From positions 1 to 13,456 of the forward strand of contig DASXLL010000016.1 of assembly GCA_036496265.1 (NCBI GenBank): a DNA stretch of 13,456 nt. The letters are read 5' to 3'. This document shows positions 1 to 6,516 of this stretch, one piece after another; position 1 is the first letter of the stretch; each line of letters begins with the position of its first letter. The notes under the pieces are model-generated. The model ran no database searches. It worked only from the letters and a program-made list of their open reading frames with translations, and had not been told where the DNA came from. The DNA comes from CAYLLN01 sp036496265 (GTDB taxonomy: Bacteria; Planctomycetota; Planctomycetia; Pirellulales; Pirellulaceae). The translations under genes and the position numbers were made by a program.

Positions 1-715
1 GATCGTGGACGAGTTTGGCGATCTGCGGCACCTGCTGATCGAACAAGCCGAGCGTGCTCGGATTGGTGATCATGAATACGGCGACCTGATCGTCGAGCTT
101 GGCAGTGAGATCGTCGAGATCGACCATACCATCGCTGCGGCTTTTGACCGTCACAAAATCGAAGCCAGCCATGCGGGCGCTGGCCGGATTGGTGCCGTGG
201 GCGCTGTCTGGCGCTAATACTTTCGTGCGGTGCATCTTTTGATGCCGGTAATAGGCTGCCGCGACCATGAGAGCTGCCAATTCGCCGTGTGCGCCAGCCG
301 CGGGCTGCAACGACACCGCTGGCAGGCCGGAAATCTCGGCGAGCATTTGCTGGAGCTCGAATAGCAGATGCAGCATGCCTTGAATCGTGTCGTCCGATTG
401 CAGCGGATGGAGATCGGCAATTCCCGGCAGCGCGGCCATGCGTTCGTTCCGCTTGCTGTTGTACTTCATCGTGCAACTGCCGAGCGGATAGAAATGCGTA
501 TCGACGGACATATTGAGCGTCGAGAGATTCGTAAAGTGCCGCACAACCTCGGGCTCGGCGACTTCTGGCAATGGCGGCGATTGATCCGCTACAGCACTCG
601 CCGGCAGCAGCTCCTTTATTGGTGGAGACGGCACATCACACGCCGGCAAACGCGCCGCCCGGCGGCCAGGCTTCGAGAGCTCAAACAAGAGAGAATTTGT
701 CTTTAAGTTGCGCAT
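1..715 (-). CDS. gcvPB: Glycine dehydrogenase (decarboxylating) subunit 2, 3' end cut by window edge
   Basis: This is the beta subunit of the split P-protein. With GcvPA it decarboxylates glycine using PLP and passes the aminomethyl group to lipoyl-GcvH. The ATG at 715 opens a frame that continues to base 1 without a stop, giving about 238 residues of a protein usually near 480-500. It begins MRNLKTNSLLFELSKPGR and carries the family signature DTHFYPLGSCTMKYN, then GAHGELAALM and DSAHGTNPASA. The PLP lysine region (an HKTF-type motif in this family) would lie beyond the left edge. It starts 18 bases after the gcvPA stop. An AAGG about seven bases before the ATG is a plausible ribosome binding site. 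It is the last visible gene of the gcvT-H-PA-PB operon. Identity is secure; the length and C-terminus cannot be judged here. Confidence 0.95.
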   Translation of the reverse strand, partial: MRNLKTNSLLFELSKPGRRAARLPACDVPSPPIKELLPASAVADQSPPLPEVAEPEVVRHFTNLSTLNMSVDTHFYPLGSCTMKYNSKRNERMAALPGIADLHPLQSDDTIQGMLHLLFELQQMLAEISGLPAVSLQPAAGAHGELAALMVAAAYYRHQKMHRTKVLAPDSAHGTNPASARMAGFDFVTVKSRSDGMVDLDDLTAKLDDQVAVFMITNPSTLGLFDQQVPQIAKLVHD

Positions 716-733
716 GAGTCGCCTTATTAGCAG

Positions 734-2128
734 TTACACGAGGACGCTGGCCATTCGCGTATGCGGGCGCGGCGCGGAGCTTTCACGGCGAGCGGACAAA
801 ACCTCAGCCAGCCCATCGATTTCGGCTTTCGTCCGCTTTTCGGTAACGCAGACTAGGAAGCAGTCGTCGAGCTGGGGATACCACTGGCCGAGCGGGATGC
901 CGGCCAAATAACCCGCGTCGGTCGCCTGAGCGAGCAAATCTGCGACCCGACCTTGCGAATCGCGGACGACGAATTCTTTGAAGATCGGCTGATCAAACGC
1001 CAGCGACAGCCGTGAACTCGCGGCGAGCTTTCCCTTGGCGTAATGCGCCTTGCGCAGGCACAGTTCGGCCGTCTCGCGCAGTCCTTGCGGCCCCAATTGA
1101 GCCAGATAAATCGAGGCCCGCAGCGCGAACAGGCCCTGGTTTGTGCAGATGTTGCTGGTGGCCTTTTCGCGGCGGATGTGCTGCTCGCGGGTTTGCAGTG
1201 TGAGCACCCAGCAGCGGCGGCCGCGGCGATCGACCGTTTGGCCGGCGATGCGGCCGGGCATACGGCGGACGAATTGCTCTTTGCAGGCCATGATGCCGAG
1301 ATAAGGACCACCATAAAGCAGCGGCGTGCCGAGCGATTGACCTTCGGCAATCGCCACATCAGCGCCAAGATCGCCGGGACGCTTCAAAAGGCCGAGACTG
1401 ATCGGATCGAATGATTGGACGAGCAGCGCGCCGGCGTCGTGCGCAATTTTGGCGATGGCGGCAACATCTTCCAGGCAACCGAAAAAATTCGGATGCTGCA
1501 ACAACACACAGGCCGTTTCGCCATCAACGACGGCGGCGACATCAGCCGGCTTCACTACGCCGCCGGCCGCGGGAACGGTCACTAATTCAGCGCCAATACT
1601 CTTGAAATACGTCTGCAGGATTTCACGGTAGTGTGGATGAACGCTTTCGGCGACAACGGCTTTTTTCGGCCGGCCGGTAACGCTCATCGCGAGCAGCACG
1701 CCTTCGGCCGCTGCGCTGCCGCCGTCGTACAGGCTGGCGTTGGAAACATCCATGCCCGTGAGTTGGCAGATGAGCGTCTGATATTCGAACATCACCTGCA
1801 AATTGCCCTGGCTGACCTCCGGCTGATACGGCGTGTACGACGTATAAAACTCGCCGCGCGAGGCAATTGCATCGACGACCGCCGGCACGAAGTGATCGTA
1901 GGCTCCGCCGCCTAAGAAGCAGACCTTCTGGCCGATATGGCTATTTTTTGCCGCCAACGACTGCAGATGCTGCGCTAGCTCCATCTCGGACAGCGCGGGC
2001 GCAATGCTTAACGGCTGCTTTAGCCGCAGGATTTCGGGAATGCTGGCAAAAAGCTCTTCGATCGAACCGACGCCGATCGCTTGCAGCATCGATGCGATGT
2101 CGTCGGGGGTGTTGTAAAAATATGGCAT
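734..2128 (-). CDS. gcvPA: Glycine dehydrogenase (decarboxylating) subunit 1
   Basis: This is the alpha subunit of the two-part P-protein of the glycine cleavage system. It pairs with GcvPB to form the PLP-dependent decarboxylase. The product has 464 residues, close to the roughly 440-450 usual for the subunit. Recognisable family segments are FLGGGAYDHFVPAVV (about residues 71-85), the TSYTPYQPEVSQGNLQ stretch (96-111) and GMDVSNASLYDG (125-136). The N-terminus MPYFYNTPDDIASML is typical, which supports the ATG at 2128. The bases just before that ATG are the end of a heptanucleotide repeat array (…GACAAA-ATG), so there is no ordinary Shine-Dalgarno sequence. gcvH lies 75 bases upstream and gcvPB starts 18 bases downstream, so co-transcription is likely. 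Residues 295-315 (MPGRIAGQTVDRRGRR…) fit the family, and no disruption was seen. Confidence 0.96.
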   Translation of the reverse strand: MPYFYNTPDDIASMLQAIGVGSIEELFASIPEILRLKQPLSIAPALSEMELAQHLQSLAAKNSHIGQKVCFLGGGAYDHFVPAVVDAIASRGEFYTSYTPYQPEVSQGNLQVMFEYQTLICQLTGMDVSNASLYDGGSAAAEGVLLAMSVTGRPKKAVVAESVHPHYREILQTYFKSIGAELVTVPAAGGVVKPADVAAVVDGETACVLLQHPNFFGCLEDVAAIAKIAHDAGALLVQSFDPISLGLLKRPGDLGADVAIAEGQSLGTPLLYGGPYLGIMACKEQFVRRMPGRIAGQTVDRRGRRCWVLTLQTREQHIRREKATSNICTNQGLFALRASIYLAQLGPQGLRETAELCLRKAHYAKGKLAASSRLSLAFDQPIFKEFVVRDSQGRVADLLAQATDAGYLAGIPLGQWYPQLDDCFLVCVTEKRTKAEIDGLAEVLSARRESSAPRPHTRMASVLV

Positions 2129-2203
2129 TTTGTCATTGGTCCTTTGTCATTTGTCATTAGTTTGCCTTTCTGCAAATGACTAACGACCAATGACAAGTGA
2201 CGA
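2129..2203. repeat. Inverted pair of heptanucleotide tandem arrays (NAATGAC family) inside the gcv operon
   Basis: The whole gcvH-gcvPA gap consists of 7-base units. On the plus strand the left arm reads TTTGTCA (2129-2135), TTGGTCC, TTTGTCA, TTTGTCA (to 2156). The right arm reads AAATGAC (2174-2180), TAACGAC, CAATGAC, AAGTGAC (to 2201). The right-arm units are the reverse complement family of the left arm. TTGTCATTGGTC (2130-2141) is perfectly complementary to GACCAATGACAA (2185-2196). A smaller TTTGC/GCAAA pair (2161-2165 with 2172-2176) sits at the tip. The unit resembles short tandemly repeated repetitive sequences known from cyanobacteria. In the mRNA it would fold into a hairpin directly before gcvPA. 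Confidence 0.85.
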
Positions 2204-2599
2204 TTATCCTTCAGAGGCACATTGTTTCTCGTAGGCATTCACGTCCATGAGCTTCTTGAGCGATGATTCGTCACTAATGGCGACCTTCATCATCCAGCCG
2301 TTGTTGTATGGATCGCTCGGGAGCGTTTCGAGTTTTTCAGCAAGATCGCTGTGGATGGCGATGACTTCGCCATCGATGGGGCTGTAGAGATCGCTGACGG
2401 CTTTGACGGATTCGACTTCGCCGAACGGCTGGCCCGCTTTCACGTGCGCGCCGACTTTGGGGAGGACCATGTGGACAAGGTCGGTGAGTTGCTCCAGCGC
2501 GAAGCCGGTGATTCCGATGGTGCCGACCTTGCGGCCGCCCTCGTCGCTAACGCGGACCCATTCGTGTGTTTCGGCGTAGAGCAGATCTTTGGGAGGCAT
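2204..2599 (-). CDS. gcvH: Glycine cleavage system H protein (lipoyl carrier)
   Basis: This is a cytosolic lipoyl carrier that shuttles the aminomethyl group from P-protein to T-protein and is reoxidised by dihydrolipoamide dehydrogenase. It has 131 residues, the normal size of GcvH. The start THEWVRV (residues 11-17) and GITGFALEQLTDLVHMVLP (29-47) are family hallmarks. The lipoylation motif is GEVESVKAVSDLYSP, with the modified lysine at residue 66. The C-terminus has the NGWMMKV segment. The ATG at 2599 gives the expected N-terminus MPPKDLLYAETHEW, although no clear Shine-Dalgarno sequence precedes it. It begins 27 bases after the gcvT stop, second in the operon. The lipoate-attachment enzymes and L-protein are not in this window. 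Confidence 0.97.
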   Translation of the reverse strand: MPPKDLLYAETHEWVRVSDEGGRKVGTIGITGFALEQLTDLVHMVLPKVGAHVKAGQPFGEVESVKAVSDLYSPIDGEVIAIHSDLAEKLETLPSDPYNNGWMMKVAISDESSLKKLMDVNAYEKQCASEG

Positions 2600-2626
2600 G
2601 GGGCGCTAGAAGGTGAGTGGTGCGCG

Positions 2627-3742
2627 TTAGGAAGCGCGTTTGTAGAATGGAAGCGAAACGATGCGAGCGTGTTCGGTTGTGCCGCGGATGTCGATCGTCA
2701 ACTCGGTGCCGGCCGCAGAATGCTGCGGCGGGACGTACGCCATGGCGATCGGCTTTTGCAAGGTAGGCGAAAAAGTTCCGCTGGTAATTTCACCGATCGG
2801 CTCGCCGCCAGCGAATACGCGATAATGCTCGCGGGCGGAACGTTTGCCGGAAAGCTCAAGCCCGACGCGAACTTGTGTCGGTGAATTCTGCTTCACGGCG
2901 GCGAGTGCATTTCTTCCGATGAAGTCGCGATCTTCAAGGTTCACGGCGAATGACAAGCCGGCCTGAATGGGATTGATTTGTTCGGAGAGTTCATGACCGT
3001 AGAGCGGCATGGCGGCTTCGAGCCGCAATGTGTCGCGTGCGCCAAGGCCGACGGCCATTGCGCCAGAGGGCTGACCGTGAGCCAAAACTTGCTTCCAGAC
3101 AGTGGCCGCGATTTCGGAGGGAACAATTAACTCGCAGCCGTCTTCGCCGGTATAGCCGGTGCGACTGACGATCGCGGCCGCGCCGCAGACGTTCATTTCG
3201 CCTCCGGTGTAATAAGTCAGAGCGCTAATGTCAGCAGTGGCCAACGGCTGAACGAAGCCGATCGCTTTCGGTCCCTGCACGGCGATCATCGCCGTCTCGA
3301 TCGTGCTGTCGGCGATATTGACTTCTTCGCCCGTTTTGCGGTTTTTCAGCAGCCAGTGATAAATCTTGTCGCGGTTGCTGGCGTTTACGACCAGGAGGTA
3401 ATAGTCGACGCGGCCGCGCGACTGTAGGCAATAGACGAGCACATCGTCGAGAATGCCGCCATCTTCGTTGCAGACGAGCGAGTAGCGAATTTTGCCCGGG
3501 GCCATGCCGGCGACTTGGCGGGTCAGCATCCGATCGAGAAAAGCCTCCGCACCACTGCCGGTGAGCCGCAGGCGGCCCATATGCGAGACGTCGAAGAGGC
3601 CGGCGGCTTGCCGCGTCGCCTGGTGCTCGGCGACGATTGAGCCGTATTGCACGGGCATCGACCAGCCGGCGAAATCCACCATTCGCCCGCCATGCGCGGA
3701 GTGCCAGTCAGCCAGCGGCGTGCGTAGAAGCGAGCCGGTCAT
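2627..3742 (-). CDS. gcvT: Aminomethyltransferase (glycine cleavage T protein)
   Basis: This enzyme transfers the methylene group from aminomethyl-lipoyl-GcvH to tetrahydrofolate, giving 5,10-methylene-THF and ammonia. It has 371 residues, the usual length for bacterial GcvT (about 360-375). Visible hallmarks are the N-terminal LRTPLADWHSAHGGRMVDFAGW with MPVQY, then LFDVSHMGRL (residues 49-58), YSLVCNEDGGILDDVLVY (87-104, with the conserved aspartate pair at 99-100), SRTGYTGEDGCEL and the C-terminal GEITSGTFSPTL. The ATG at 3742 gives the canonical N-terminus. It is the first gene of the operon and is divergent from the amino-acid permease. A TACAAT hexamer on the minus strand (plus-strand 3781-3786) could be a -10 element, but no good -35 accompanies it. 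I saw no glycine riboswitch in the leader. Confidence 0.97.
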   Translation of the reverse strand: MTGSLLRTPLADWHSAHGGRMVDFAGWSMPVQYGSIVAEHQATRQAAGLFDVSHMGRLRLTGSGAEAFLDRMLTRQVAGMAPGKIRYSLVCNEDGGILDDVLVYCLQSRGRVDYYLLVVNASNRDKIYHWLLKNRKTGEEVNIADSTIETAMIAVQGPKAIGFVQPLATADISALTYYTGGEMNVCGAAAIVSRTGYTGEDGCELIVPSEIAATVWKQVLAHGQPSGAMAVGLGARDTLRLEAAMPLYGHELSEQINPIQAGLSFAVNLEDRDFIGRNALAAVKQNSPTQVRVGLELSGKRSAREHYRVFAGGEPIGEITSGTFSPTLQKPIAMAYVPPQHSAAGTELTIDIRGTTEHARIVSLPFYKRAS

Positions 3743-3816
3743 CGATGCGTTTTAGATGTAAAGGAACGGGTGACTGGTGCATTGTATCGGCGGTGGGGCG
3801 CGAAGCTAGGGGCGGG

Positions 3817-3913
3817 CCGGAAGTGCCGAATGCGGAGTTCGGAGTGCGAAATGGAAGGCATTCAGTAATCAAAATTACTGCCCCGTTCCGCATCTCGCAC
3901 TGCCTTGGGCATT
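3817..3913. repeat. Inverted heptanucleotide arrays (TTCCGCA family) around a perfect small hairpin, between divergent genes
   Basis: The left arm on the plus strand is in 7-base steps: CCGGAAG (3817-3823), TGCCGAA, TGCGGAG, TTCGGAG, TGCGAAA (3845-3851), TGGAAGG. The right arm has the opposite orientation: TTCCGCA (3886-3892), TCTCGCA, CTGCCTT (3900-3906), GGGCATT. AGTGCGAAATG (3843-3853) pairs with CATCTCGCACT (3891-3901) with one mismatch. At the tip is a perfect stem, CAGTAAT (3863-3869) / ATTACTG (3874-3880) around loop CAAA. The structure lies in the shared upstream region of gcvT (minus) and the permease (plus). It may act as a cruciform or spacer; function is unknown. Confidence 0.8.
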
Positions 3914-3959
3914 TCGATTGGCGTTTGATACATCGATTGGTTATTCTGCCTGCGTCCCC

Positions 3960-3963
3960 GGAG
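3960..3963 (+). promoter_or_regulatory. Ribosome binding site deciding the permease start
   Basis: GGAG lies five bases before the ATG at 3969. It favours that ATG over an in-frame TTG at 3918, which would add 17 residues with no membrane or family character and would start next to the repeat arm. Confidence 0.6.
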
Positions 3964-3968
3964 CCTCC

Positions 3969-5528
3969 ATGTCATTGAATCGTCCAATTCATCCAAGCGG
4001 GCCGAACCCATACGAGTCGCCAGCGACGCCGTCTCCGCAGCCGGTTCGGATACCTGATCCGAGCACTGTTGAAGTTCTACCGCGCGTCCTGGGTCCCTTA
4101 GACGCGGTGGCGATCGTGGTCGGGTCAGTCATCGGCAGTGGCATTTTTCTGAAGGTCAGCAACATTGACGCGAAAGTGCCGTCGTTTGGGGCGATCATGG
4201 CCGTGTGGCTGCTGGGCGGCATTGCGACTTTGTCCGGCTCGTTGGCGCTCGGCGAACTGGCAGCGATGATGCCGCATGCCGGTGGACCATACGTTTATCT
4301 GCGCGAAGCCTACGGACGCGTCACCGCGTTCCTCTGGGGCTGGGCCGAATTTTGCATCATCCGCACCGGCTCACTGGGCAGCCTCGCTTGCGGCACAGTC
4401 ATTTACTTCAACAAGTTTTTGGAGTCGCTCGAAGCGAACGGCGTTTTACCCGAGAGCGATTGGGTGCCTTTGCCGCACCTGGCTCAAGCGGTTGTCACGG
4501 TCGCGGCCGTGCTGTCGTTGACCTGGGTAAACGTAATCGGCACGCGTTGGGCGGCGCGAACACAAAACATCACCACAATTATCAAGCTGACCTTTTTGAT
4601 GGTATTGATGCTCGGACCGCTAATCTTCGGGCGCTGGAATGTGTCTAACTTGCAGCCGCTAGCTCCCAGCGATTTCTCGTTCGATTTTTTCAAGGCCTTC
4701 GGCCTCGCAATGGTTGCCGTTTTCTGGCCCTACGACGGCTGGATCAACATCGGCCCGGTCGCGGAGGAGGTTCGCAATCCGCAGCGGAATGTGCCGCTGG
4801 GCCTCGGCCTCGGCGTGCTAGTCATCACGTTTGTTTATGTGGGGGCGAATGTCGGTTACCATCTCTGCCTGCCGATCAGCGAAACGCAGGTCTCAAAAAC
4901 AATTGCGGCTGATGTCTTTGAGTCATTTTTCGGCCGCTGGGGCGTGATGTTGGCCTCGGCGGGCGTGATGATCTCGATGTTCGGCGCGCTCAACTCGAAT
5001 TTGCTCGCTGGGCCGCGGATTTATTTCGCGATGGCTCGTGACGGCTTGTTTCCACGCCGCATCGGGCACGTTCACGGTCGCTTCAAGACGCCGACGAATG
5101 CCGTGCTCGCTCAAGCGGCTTGGTCGCTCTTGCAAATTGCTGTCGCATTCGCCGTATCCGCAAATCCAAAGGGGGCGTTCGACGTGCTGACGGATTTCGT
5201 CGTCCTCGGCGGCACGGTTTTTTATGCGCTAGTGGTGGGCGCTGTCATCGTGCTGCGCCGCAAAATGCCGATGGCTGAACGACCTTACAAAACTCACTTT
5301 TATCCGCTCACGCCGATTATCTATCTGCTGACAGCGCTGCTGGTTGTGGGCAGCATGTTGGCGGAGACTTTTTCTTCCACTGCCACCCGCGTGGATCAAA
5401 TGAAAGTGCCGGGCTTCTTGGTTTTGATGGTCATCGGTTTGGTGCTTTACGCGATTTTTCGGAAGCTTGAGCAACGGGCGGCGGCTCAGCAGGAGCTTCG
5501 CCCTCCCAATATCAGTACTTTGCCTTAA
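3969..5528 (+). CDS. APC-superfamily amino-acid permease
   Basis: This is an inner-membrane amino-acid transporter of the APC superfamily, closest in feel to the LAT/basic amino-acid branch. It has 519 residues from the ATG at 3969. A soluble proline-rich tail (residues 1-40, containing NPYESP at 13-18) precedes the first membrane segment, which carries the substrate-binding GSGIF motif (56-60). GELAAMMPHAGGPYVYL (95-111) and EEVRNPQRNVPLGL further on are family hallmarks. About 12 hydrophobic segments can be read. The last ends before a charged tail (FRKLEQRAAAQQELRPP). It is the only plus-strand gene in the window. Its last 17 bases overlap the end of the convergent usp gene. Proximity to the glycine cleavage operon suggests glycine or other amino-acid uptake, but that is inference, and the substrate cannot be read from the sequence. 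Confidence 0.92.
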   Translation: MSLNRPIHPSGPNPYESPATPSPQPVRIPDPSTVEVLPRVLGPLDAVAIVVGSVIGSGIFLKVSNIDAKVPSFGAIMAVWLLGGIATLSGSLALGELAAMMPHAGGPYVYLREAYGRVTAFLWGWAEFCIIRTGSLGSLACGTVIYFNKFLESLEANGVLPESDWVPLPHLAQAVVTVAAVLSLTWVNVIGTRWAARTQNITTIIKLTFLMVLMLGPLIFGRWNVSNLQPLAPSDFSFDFFKAFGLAMVAVFWPYDGWINIGPVAEEVRNPQRNVPLGLGLGVLVITFVYVGANVGYHLCLPISETQVSKTIAADVFESFFGRWGVMLASAGVMISMFGALNSNLLAGPRIYFAMARDGLFPRRIGHVHGRFKTPTNAVLAQAAWSLLQIAVAFAVSANPKGAFDVLTDFVVLGGTVFYALVVGAVIVLRRKMPMAERPYKTHFYPLTPIIYLLTALLVVGSMLAETFSSTATRVDQMKVPGFLVLMVIGLVLYAIFRKLEQRAAAQQELRPPNISTLP

Positions 5529-5931
5529 TCAGGAGCACGGGAACTTCCACTTCGTGGCGGACGGTGTCGGCAGCGGTGCCGAGGAAAAAATCGGCGATGA
5601 AGCGATGGCCGTGAGTGCTCATGGCCACTAGGCTGCAACCGCGTTTGCGGACCCATTTAATGATTTCGGTAGCGGGGTCGCCGAAGGCGAGCTCCGTTTG
5701 GGCGAAAACTCCCCTGGACTCTAATTCATCCTTAACCTTTGCCAGGTACGCGCGATCCTCGGTGACTTCTTTGCTAACGGCGTCGGCGCCGTGGGTTCGC
5801 GCGGCCCAGCCGTCGGCGACGTGGAGGAGGGTGACCTTGCTTTTGCACATGGTGGCCAGCGGCACGATGTGCTCGAGGATCGTGCGGTCGGCGGCGGTGG
5901 CGTCGAGCGTGACGAGAATGTGCTCGTACAT
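5512..5931 (-). CDS. Universal stress protein (UspA family)
   Basis: This is a single-domain universal stress protein of 139 residues, the usual family length. It begins MYEHILVTLDATAADRTILEH, the typical beta1-alpha1 segment, and has KVTLLHVAD (residues 32-40). Near the C-terminus is the nucleotide-binding loop region MSTHGHRFIADFFLGT. The classical ATP-binding pattern is G-2X-G-9X-G-(S/T). Here the first glycine is serine (S105-T-H-G108, then nine residues, G118-T119), so ATP binding is likely but altered. PVLLIK ends the fold. The stop lies inside the 3' end of the permease gene, giving a 17-base tail-to-tail overlap. No strong Shine-Dalgarno sequence is well placed: AGGAG lies about 16 bases upstream of the ATG. 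It follows the toxin-like pair by 32 bases and may share a transcript with it. Confidence 0.9.
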   Translation of the reverse strand: MYEHILVTLDATAADRTILEHIVPLATMCKSKVTLLHVADGWAARTHGADAVSKEVTEDRAYLAKVKDELESRGVFAQTELAFGDPATEIIKWVRKRGCSLVAMSTHGHRFIADFFLGTAADTVRHEVEVPVLLIKAKY

Positions 5932-5963
5932 GGGAGATTTCTAAATACTCCTGGATAACGCCT

Positions 5964-6191
5964 TCATTTGGCTGAAGTCGCTGGCAAACCTTTGTTTTGC
6001 ATGGCGACACCTAGCGCATGAATCTGCTCCAGAAATTGCCGGACCTCACTAATATCCGCGCCCATGCGGGTCGAGAATTCCGGCGCATCTAAAGCGTTGC
6101 AAACCTCGTTGATTGCGTTGTTCAAGATTTCGACCTCGTCGCAAGAGACGACCACCGTGGCATCCTTTTCAGTGCAACTTAAGGTTCTCAT
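5964..6191 (-). CDS. Small putative immunity/antitoxin partner protein
   Basis: This is a 75-residue soluble protein I cannot assign to a named family with certainty. The core is CDEVEILNNAINEVCNALDAPEF, then STRMGADISEVRQFLEQIHAL. It is acidic and mostly helical, and by pattern it resembles small immunity proteins encoded directly behind CDI/polymorphic toxin C-terminal domains. The ATG at 6191 is preferred over a GTG at 6197, because AGGAG lies eight bases before the ATG but only two before the GTG. That AGGAG begins just after the stop of the preceding toxin-like gene, which suggests translational coupling. Order (toxin-like first, small partner second) and spacing match a toxin/immunity pair. 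The function is inferred from context. It may instead be an unrelated conserved small protein. Confidence 0.7.
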   Translation of the reverse strand: MRTLSCTEKDATVVVSCDEVEILNNAINEVCNALDAPEFSTRMGADISEVRQFLEQIHALGVAMQNKGLPATSAK

Positions 6192-6206
6192 TTTCACGGC
6201 TCCTAA

Positions 6207-6491
6207 TTAGCGGAGGTTCTCGAAATACTCTTTACCGTTTCTAGGTCGAAACGCCGTGCCGACGTCAATACTTTTTGGATTTGTTATGACCACGACGCCT
6301 TTCTCTGGATTCCACCAGGCCTTTCTCCCGCGTGACAAATCCTTCGTCTGTGATGTCGCGTCTGTCATTATATGCTCGACCAATTCGGCGAACTGATCTT
6401 TTGTCGTGATTTCGGGAAACTCGTTTTGCTCAACAGCGTGCCTTTTCCAAGCATGACCCGCGGCAATTGCTCTTGCTTCGAGTGAAAGCAT
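6207..6491 (-). CDS. Small stand-alone protein resembling a CDI/polymorphic-toxin RNase domain
   Basis: This is a 94-residue protein with no signal peptide or membrane segment. The N-terminal part has GHAWKRH (residues 12-18, histidines 13 and 18) followed by EFPEITTKDQFAELVEHIM. The C-terminal part is GRKAWWNPEKGVVVITNP (55-72), then DVGTAFRP (76-83) and GKEYFENL at the end. From memory this pattern (GHAxxKH … GR.A.W … G.VVI..P … GTAFRP..GK.YF..L) occurs at the C-termini of large CDI/Rhs-type toxins thought to be RNases of the barnase/colicin/RelE-like fold. Here it stands alone, without any delivery domain. The ATG at 6491 is the only good start, since a stop lies ten codons upstream, but it lacks a clear Shine-Dalgarno sequence. 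The local G+C is low in places (about 42% at 6181-6240 and 43% at 6361-6420), which would fit acquisition. Toxicity and fold are unproven. Confidence 0.72.
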   Translation of the reverse strand: MLSLEARAIAAGHAWKRHAVEQNEFPEITTKDQFAELVEHIMTDATSQTKDLSRGRKAWWNPEKGVVVITNPKSIDVGTAFRPRNGKEYFENLR

Positions 6492-6516
6492 GATTTTGGG
6501 AACCGTTTTCGATAGG

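Noticed and set aside
2129..2203. CRISPR array
   Set aside because: Units are only seven bases, contiguous and without spacers; no cas gene is present.
2351..2884. Plus-strand open frame spanning gcvH and gcvT
   Set aside because: It is a shadow of two well-conserved genes on the other strand and crosses their boundary.
3743..3968. Glycine riboswitch upstream of gcvT
   Set aside because: Glycine cleavage operons often have one, but neither strand shows the conserved tandem aptamer core; the space is taken by heptad repeats.
3918..3968. TTG start for the permease, 17 residues longer
   Set aside because: The ATG at 3969 has GGAG five bases upstream; the extension lies next to a repeat arm and adds nothing family-like.
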